A stretch of 64,000 nucleotides of DNA from Embleya hyalina (GTDB taxonomy: Bacteria > Actinomycetota > Actinomycetes > Streptomycetales > Streptomycetaceae): assembly GCF_003967355.1 (NCBI RefSeq), contig NZ_BIFH01000015.1, forward strand, positions 376,888 to 440,887, in the 5' to 3' direction. The translations under genes were made by a program, and so were the position numbers. The first letter of the stretch is position 1, and each line of letters begins with the position of its first letter. Of the stretch, positions 59,315 through 64,000 are shown in pieces. The notes under the pieces were generated by a model. That model was not told the origin of the DNA. It searched no databases and saw only the letters and a list, made by a program, of their open reading frames with translations.

Positions 59315-61407
59315 TTCTTCGCTCCCTTGGCCGGCGACTTGCAGCCGTTCTGGGGGTAGGGGATCGTCGGGATCGGCGCGGGCTTGGCACCGGGCGGGAG
59401 CACCGGCTGCGGTCGGAGGTCGTAGACGCACAGGCTGGGGTTGGTGAACAGGACTTCCAGGCGCAACTCCGGGCGCTCGGTGCGCAGCCGCTGAACGGTG
59501 TTCAGGGTCTCGGGGTCGTTGGTGATCACCCGGATCGGGACGTCCTTGTACTTCAGGATCCGCGCGGTCAGTTCCTTCGGGCTCTCCTGGTTGTGCGAGC
59601 CGTACGGCGGCTTCTTCGGCCAGGCCAGGCCGAGGTTGCGCGAGAGCGCGTCGACCCAGAGCGTGGAGAAGTAGTTGGCCTGCCAGTTGTCCTTGAACTG
59701 CAGGAAGTTGACCCTGTCGTCCGCCGGCTTGGCCCGCATCGTCGCCGTGACGGCCTTCGCGAGCTTGAGTTCCTCGAAGCGTCGGGCGAAGAAGGCGACC
59801 CCCCAACTCAGGTCCCTGCTCGGTTTGCGCCAGACCTCGCGGTCGGGGTTGGCGTTCGCCGCGATGCCGGCGACCAGCGCGAGGGACAACACGACGGCCG
59901 AGATCGGGGTGACCGCGTGCGGAACGCGAACCGGCGCGCCCTCGACCGGTTCACTCGGGGCGGGGGCCACGAGCGTGGTCCCGCCGAGCGCGATCAGGGC
60001 GACCACGATCAACTGGTGCAGCAACTTCTCGTAGTAGTAGGAGGTCTCCCCCACCATCGCCGTCTGGTACAGGAACATCAGCACCACCGCGGCCGCCGCG
60101 GCTACGGTCCACAGACCCGCGACCCGGCGCACCGGGTCACGCCACGCGGCCCGGTTGGCGAAGGCGAATCCGACGACGAACAGCAGCAGGGTCAGCAGAT
60201 GCCGGTTGACCGGGCTGATCCCGCCGCCGGAGTTGAGCGTCTCCGCGTCGCTGGTGTACTTCCAGTTCGCCAACGGCACCACCAGGCTCAACGCGAAGGT
60301 GAACACCGTGGCGATCGCCGTCCAGAGCCACTGCTTCCGCAGTTCCTCGCGGTGCAGGACGAGCCAGATCAGCACCATCACGCCCGCCAGGGGCAACAGC
60401 AGGTAGTAGACGAAGGACACCGAGATCACGAGCGCGGACAGCATGCACACCTGTTCGCGCAGTCGCGGAAACGGGCGGGCGGTAATCGCGCCGGTAATGG
60501 CCAGCAAACCGAGGCCGATGAACTCGCTGGAGAAACCCCGGACGAACATCGCCGTGCCGTCGCCGAAGTAAAGGTAGGCGGCCACCCCGGAGCCCACCGC
60601 GAGGTAGCGCCAAACGGACAGCCGCGGGCCCGCGATCCAGCGAATCGACCACAACACCGCGAAGATCATGAAGACGAACGTCGCGATGTAATAGACGACG
60701 AAATGGTCGAATCCGCTCTGCGCCGACCCCATGCCCGTGCCGGAGCGCAGGAAGTTGTCGAAGAGCCCCATCGCCAGGTGGCTGCCCTGGGGGTAGGCGG
60801 TCAGTTCGTCGGGGAGCATGACCCCGAGTTCCGAGTGGTGCAGGAACGTGTAGCCGCCCACCTCGCGAATGCTGTCGTACAGGGCGAAGTGCCTGGCCAG
60901 GTCCTCCGCGACGACCAGCAGGGACAAGCGCCCCGTCGCGTCGCGTCCGACGAACGGTTCCACCACGGCCAGGGCGGCGATCGTGGTGAAGCCGGCGAGG
61001 AACAGATCGGACGTCGTGCCGAAAGCGGGCATTTCGGGCCGACGTCCCGTGAGCACGGCGACGGCGCACAGCAGGCTGAGGCCGACCCCGCCCACGGCGA
61101 CCGGGTGCAATCCCCAGGGCCAGACGGAGAAGACCAGCCCGCCGATGCACACCGCGCCGAAGATCACCACGAGAGCGGGAACCAGCCGGTCCATCAACGT
61201 GGTCCCACATCGCAACAGGGAAACCACGCCGAACAGGAAGACGAACGGCAGGATCACCGCGGCGTGCGCGAAGTAGGCGGCGAGCGTCAGCAGCCAGGAG
61301 AGGGCGACCGCCACCACGAGCAGGACGGCCGGGCGGCGGCCGGGACGGGAGGCGGTCGGGGCATTCGTCATGCGCACGGGCGCCTTCGGCTTCGCTGAGA
61401 CGGGCAC
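59311..61407 (-). CDS. Large multi-pass membrane protein, possible GT-C-like glycosyltransferase
   Basis: The 698-residue protein has about 13 membrane helices in the first 500 residues and an extracytoplasmic C-terminal domain (about 520-698) with FLQFKDNWQANYFSTLWVDA and a Pro-rich tail. It resembles GT-C-type arabinosyl/mannosyl transferases in overall build, but a clear DXD/EXD catalytic loop is not obvious; HHSELGVMLPDELTAYPQG is a candidate loop. Start choices are GTG 61407 and ATG 61371. It is coupled to the GT2 gene and placed in the same locus, so a sugar-transfer or translocation role is a fair guess. Confidence 0.7.
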   Translation of the reverse strand: MPVSAKPKAPVRMTNAPTASRPGRRPAVLLVVAVALSWLLTLAAYFAHAAVILPFVFLFGVVSLLRCGTTLMDRLVPALVVIFGAVCIGGLVFSVWPWGLHPVAVGGVGLSLLCAVAVLTGRRPEMPAFGTTSDLFLAGFTTIAALAVVEPFVGRDATGRLSLLVVAEDLARHFALYDSIREVGGYTFLHHSELGVMLPDELTAYPQGSHLAMGLFDNFLRSGTGMGSAQSGFDHFVVYYIATFVFMIFAVLWSIRWIAGPRLSVWRYLAVGSGVAAYLYFGDGTAMFVRGFSSEFIGLGLLAITGAITARPFPRLREQVCMLSALVISVSFVYYLLLPLAGVMVLIWLVLHREELRKQWLWTAIATVFTFALSLVVPLANWKYTSDAETLNSGGGISPVNRHLLTLLLFVVGFAFANRAAWRDPVRRVAGLWTVAAAAAVVLMFLYQTAMVGETSYYYEKLLHQLIVVALIALGGTTLVAPAPSEPVEGAPVRVPHAVTPISAVVLSLALVAGIAANANPDREVWRKPSRDLSWGVAFFARRFEELKLAKAVTATMRAKPADDRVNFLQFKDNWQANYFSTLWVDALSRNLGLAWPKKPPYGSHNQESPKELTARILKYKDVPIRVITNDPETLNTVQRLRTERPELRLEVLFTNPSLCVYDLRPQPVLPPGAKPAPIPTIPYPQNGCKSPAKGAKK

Positions 61408-62104
61408 GGCTCCTCGATTCGGAAATCCGGTGCTCGGGCACTGGTCGGATCGTGTTCACGTCGAATACACCCGGGGTGCCATCCGGGTCCGAGATACGAC
61501 GGAGGATCGTCCCGCAGCATATCCCACGGGCCTGCGCCGCCCTCAAATCCGGTGCCGGTGGGCGGTGATTGCCGAGATCGATGCGCGTCCGCCCGAAACC
61601 CGCCCCGGGCCCGATCGGCGGGTCGGCCGTCCGGAAGGTACAAGTCGACGTTCCCTCGGATTCTCCGTCCCGACCCACCGGAACGGCGTCCTTACCGACC
61701 GGACGACACCCCGGGATAATCCCCGTGAGCGCGGCCATCGATATCGTTGGCCATCGCTCCCGGTATAAGTACTCGAATGGATTCGGCGCGCCGAAAATCA
61801 GCTCTCCCGAAACGTCGACGAATAGCCCGGGCCGACACCGCGGCGCCTCGCCCGGATCGTGGGCGTCGATTAACCCGGTGTTCACATCCGGCGGTTGCGC
61901 GGAACGGGCGGAGCCCGCCGACGGATCGGTGGCGAGGGCGCCACGTCGCGTGACCAAGGGCGACATGTCCCGCGCCGTCCGAAGGATGAAGCCGGATGAG
62001 TGCCCTCGGCGAGGCGTGCAGTACCGCGCACCGAGCATCCCTCTGGACTCACTGTATTGTGCGTACCCGTGACCCCAGGAATTCCAAGCCTCAAGGCCCC
62101 CGAG
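61408..62104. other. Long divergent intergenic region
   Basis: Roughly 700 bp between divergent membrane-protein genes. By eye it is less GC-rich than its flanks, with AT-rich patches near 61740-61790 (TATAAGTACTCG). I find no conserved protein in any frame; short frames have atypical composition. It presumably holds both promoters. Confidence 0.5.
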
Positions 62105-63658
62105 ATGACCGCTCCGGAAGCGCGCACGAGAACAAGCCGCTTCCACGCGCCCCGGTGGCTGCGTCGATGGCTGACAGCTTTCCTCGGCTTCTTTCTACTC
62201 GGTGCGGGCTGGGCACTCGCCACTCCATATGACGGGGCGCCGGACGAGCTTCAGCACATCATCCGCGCTTCCGGTGTCGCCTACGGCGAGATCGCGCCCG
62301 AACTGACGGTCAACGGGAAGTTCACGGGGTCCAACCAAAGCGCCGCGGCCGGATTGTGGCGGGAGAACTGCTGGGCGTTCGAAACCGGGCGGAGCGCCGC
62401 GTGTTCCAAGGAACCGGGTGGCGACAACACCGTCCATCCGACACCGACCCGGGCCGGGCGCTACAACCCGATCTACTACGCTTTCATCGGTTTGCCCATC
62501 AGGTTCGCGCCGAACTGGACGGGCATCGAAATCGCCCGCCTGATCAGCGCGGCGATGGTCGCGGCCATGTTGGCGTCCGCCGCGTACGCGCTGACCTATT
62601 GGACGCGCCATCGATTCATGCTGGCGGGGCTGGTCGTCGCAACGACGCCGATCACCATGCACCTGTCCGGCTCGATCAATCCGAACGCGCTGGAAATCGC
62701 CGCAGGCACCGCGCTGTTCGCCGCGTTGATCCCGGTCTGTCTGGAACACACACCCGGACGACGACCACCCAAGGCACCACTCGTGCTCGCGGCCGTCTCC
62801 GGTTCGATCCTGGTCAGCGTGCGCGCCGCGGGGCCGCTGTGGGCGCTGACCATCATCGGCGTGCTCCTGGTCCCGAACTCGCGTGATCTGTTCATGACAC
62901 TGCTCAAGTCGGTCGCGGCACGGGTCACCGCGATCGTCCTGACCGTGGCCACCATCTCCGCCGTCGCCTGGACCGTGATCATGAAGGCCGGCGAGGCCGG
63001 CGAGGACGCGGGCGGCGCCGGGATCAGCTTCAAGCAGGCGGCGGCATTCGAGGTCGTCGGTCGCTGGGGCAAGTACATCGACGAGATGGTCGGCGTGATG
63101 TCGTGGCTCGACGCCCGCCCGCCCGTCCCCGCCTACACCCTGTGGTTCATGTCCTTCGGGATGCTCGTGTTCACCGCGTTCGTGATGGCGCCCTGGGTGG
63201 ATCGCTGGCGGTTGTTCGCGCTGATCTTCGTGGTCTTCATGTTCCCGACGCTCTCCGACGCCTGGAACGTCGAGACGTACGGTTTCATCTCCCAGGGTCG
63301 CTACATGCTGCCCGTGGCGGTGGGCATCCCGTTGCTGGCCGCGTTCGTGATCTCCCGCGACAACCTGTTCGGCCGGGCCCGCGAGATCACGATGACCAGG
63401 TTCCTGCTCATCGTCCTCCTGCCCCTGCACTTCGTCTTCCTGTGGTTCACGATGATCCGCTGGCAACAGGGTGCCAAGCAGACCCCCTACCGGGTCCGCC
63501 TCAACGCCTTCGCGGGCGCGTGGCATCCGCCGCTGGGTTCGGTGTTGCCGATCCTCCTCGCGCTGATCGGTATCACCGTCATCGGAGCCTACGTATGGCT
63601 GGCCTCCCGGTTGGAGAAGCTGCCGGAAATCCCGGAGAACGCCGTCCGGGCAGCCTGA
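62105..63658 (+). CDS. DUF2142 family membrane protein
   Basis: The roughly 517-residue protein has a basic N-terminus (RFHAPRWLRRWL), a first helix, and the DUF2142 signature YDGAPDELQHIIRASGVAYG. A lumenal loop follows (CWAFETGRSAACSKEPGG, RYNPIYYAFIGLP) and about ten more helices. QGRYMLPVAVGIPLLAAFV is also typical. DUF2142 proteins are probable GT-C-like glycosyltransferases found in cell-wall polymer loci. I chose ATG 62105; GTG 62069 (MTPGIPSLKAPEMTAP) is an alternative, and neither has a clear ribosome binding site. Confidence 0.85.
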   Translation: MTAPEARTRTSRFHAPRWLRRWLTAFLGFFLLGAGWALATPYDGAPDELQHIIRASGVAYGEIAPELTVNGKFTGSNQSAAAGLWRENCWAFETGRSAACSKEPGGDNTVHPTPTRAGRYNPIYYAFIGLPIRFAPNWTGIEIARLISAAMVAAMLASAAYALTYWTRHRFMLAGLVVATTPITMHLSGSINPNALEIAAGTALFAALIPVCLEHTPGRRPPKAPLVLAAVSGSILVSVRAAGPLWALTIIGVLLVPNSRDLFMTLLKSVAARVTAIVLTVATISAVAWTVIMKAGEAGEDAGGAGISFKQAAAFEVVGRWGKYIDEMVGVMSWLDARPPVPAYTLWFMSFGMLVFTAFVMAPWVDRWRLFALIFVVFMFPTLSDAWNVETYGFISQGRYMLPVAVGIPLLAAFVISRDNLFGRAREITMTRFLLIVLLPLHFVFLWFTMIRWQQGAKQTPYRVRLNAFAGAWHPPLGSVLPILLALIGITVIGAYVWLASRLEKLPEIPENAVRAA

Positions 63659-63792
63659 GAACCCCTTCACGCGCGGTGCCGGTACCGTCATTCCGACAGT
63701 GGAAGCGACGGCGCCGGCTCCGTGCGTTCGCGGCGCACCACATACCGCCTCGACCGTACTCCCGATGACCACATCCCTCTGAGGAGAAGACC

Positions 63793-64000
63793 TTGAACAC
63801 CGCCGTCACGGCGCCTCCGTACTCAGAGCCGCGGTCGGTCGCCCGCGTCACGCCCTGGCAGGGTTGGTGGGAACGCAAACGCTGGTTGCTGATCACGGCC
63901 GAGGCGTTCGTCGCCTTCGTCAGTTGCCTGATCCTGCCGTTCCTGGTGCGCGGACTGAACGTCAACCCGGTCAAGCGCACCGGCGCGGTCAGCGGCCTCG
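63793..64000 (+). CDS. Membrane protein, 5' end only
   Basis: The frame begins at TTG 63793 with GAGGAGAAG upstream and is open to the window edge. The first 69 residues include SVARVTPWQGWWERKRWLLI and a membrane helix (about 37-60: AEAFVAFVSCLILPFLV), followed by VRGLNVNPVKRTG. It lies 134 nt after the DUF2142 gene on the same strand and is likely part of the same locus. Too little is visible for a family call. Confidence 0.7.
   Translation, partial: MNTAVTAPPYSEPRSVARVTPWQGWWERKRWLLITAEAFVAFVSCLILPFLVRGLNVNPVKRTGAVSGL

Overview
The window is chromosomal DNA from a high-GC actinomycete, almost certainly Streptomycetales. It carries mycothiol genes (mshA, mshD), the Streptomyces-type regulators PhoP/PhoR, GlnR, Nur and RsiG, CarD, and polyphosphate, Pst and CsoR genes in an order that, from memory, follows the Streptomyces core chromosome. 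GTG and TTG starts, ATGA/GTGA stop-start overlaps and leaderless starts (a TANNNT box about 6 nt before the start codon) are frequent. I saw no tRNA, rRNA, CRISPR array, insertion sequence or phage gene.

Layout. 1-4.3 kb (minus strand): rlmB (cut by the window edge), cysS, ispF, ispD, carD. 4.6-7.6 kb: a lipoprotein, then phoR-phoP, then a 41-residue cysteine-rich metallothionein-like gene that is too short for normal gene calling and sits where phoU is expected, behind a PHO-box-like repeat. 7.7-13.2 kb: gpmA, a YbjN-family gene, mshA, a methyltransferase and a secreted NlpC/P60 hydrolase. 13.4-17.4 kb: a macro-domain protein, a response-regulator/PP2C phosphatase with a CHASE3 histidine kinase, and a DUF2516 membrane protein. 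17.5-22.8 kb: an HbhA-like protein and its XRE regulator with a perfect palindromic operator, rsiG (c-di-GMP-dependent anti-WhiG factor with both signature motifs), dtd, ygfZ, nur, a nitrobindin, two tiny membrane proteins, DsrE and an SMR transporter. 23.0-24.6 kb: DUF1416 and a thiosulfate sulfurtransferase behind a leaderless polycysteine leader peptide and attenuator-like hairpins. 24.6-28.1 kb: an ECF sigma/anti-sigma pair, a membrane protein and a MoaD-like protein. 28.2-32.2 kb: a hydrolase, glnR, a LacI regulator and mshD.

32.3-42.5 kb is a phosphate/polyphosphate block: ppk, a CHAD protein, a Nudix protein, pstSCAB behind a three-unit PHO box, then pit and a DUF47 PhoU-like protein. 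With phoPR in the same window, this is an almost complete phosphate sensing, uptake and storage set, but without a canonical phoU. 42.8-45.3 kb: csoR with a textbook operator, a small conserved protein, a lipoprotein and a GntR regulator.

45.3-64 kb looks like a locus for making and exporting a cell-surface phosphate-containing glycopolymer. A minus-strand operon encodes a CDP-alcohol phosphatidyltransferase fusion, a nucleotidyltransferase, a glycerol-1-phosphate-dehydrogenase-like enzyme, a second CDP-alcohol phosphatidyltransferase, a glycosyltransferase and a Wzm/Wzt (TagGH)-type exporter. Divergent to it are a GT2-TagF fusion polymerase and a GT4 enzyme, followed by a second GT2 protein, two large multi-pass membrane proteins and the start of another membrane protein. 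The polymer itself is unknown; this is the least ordinary part of the window.
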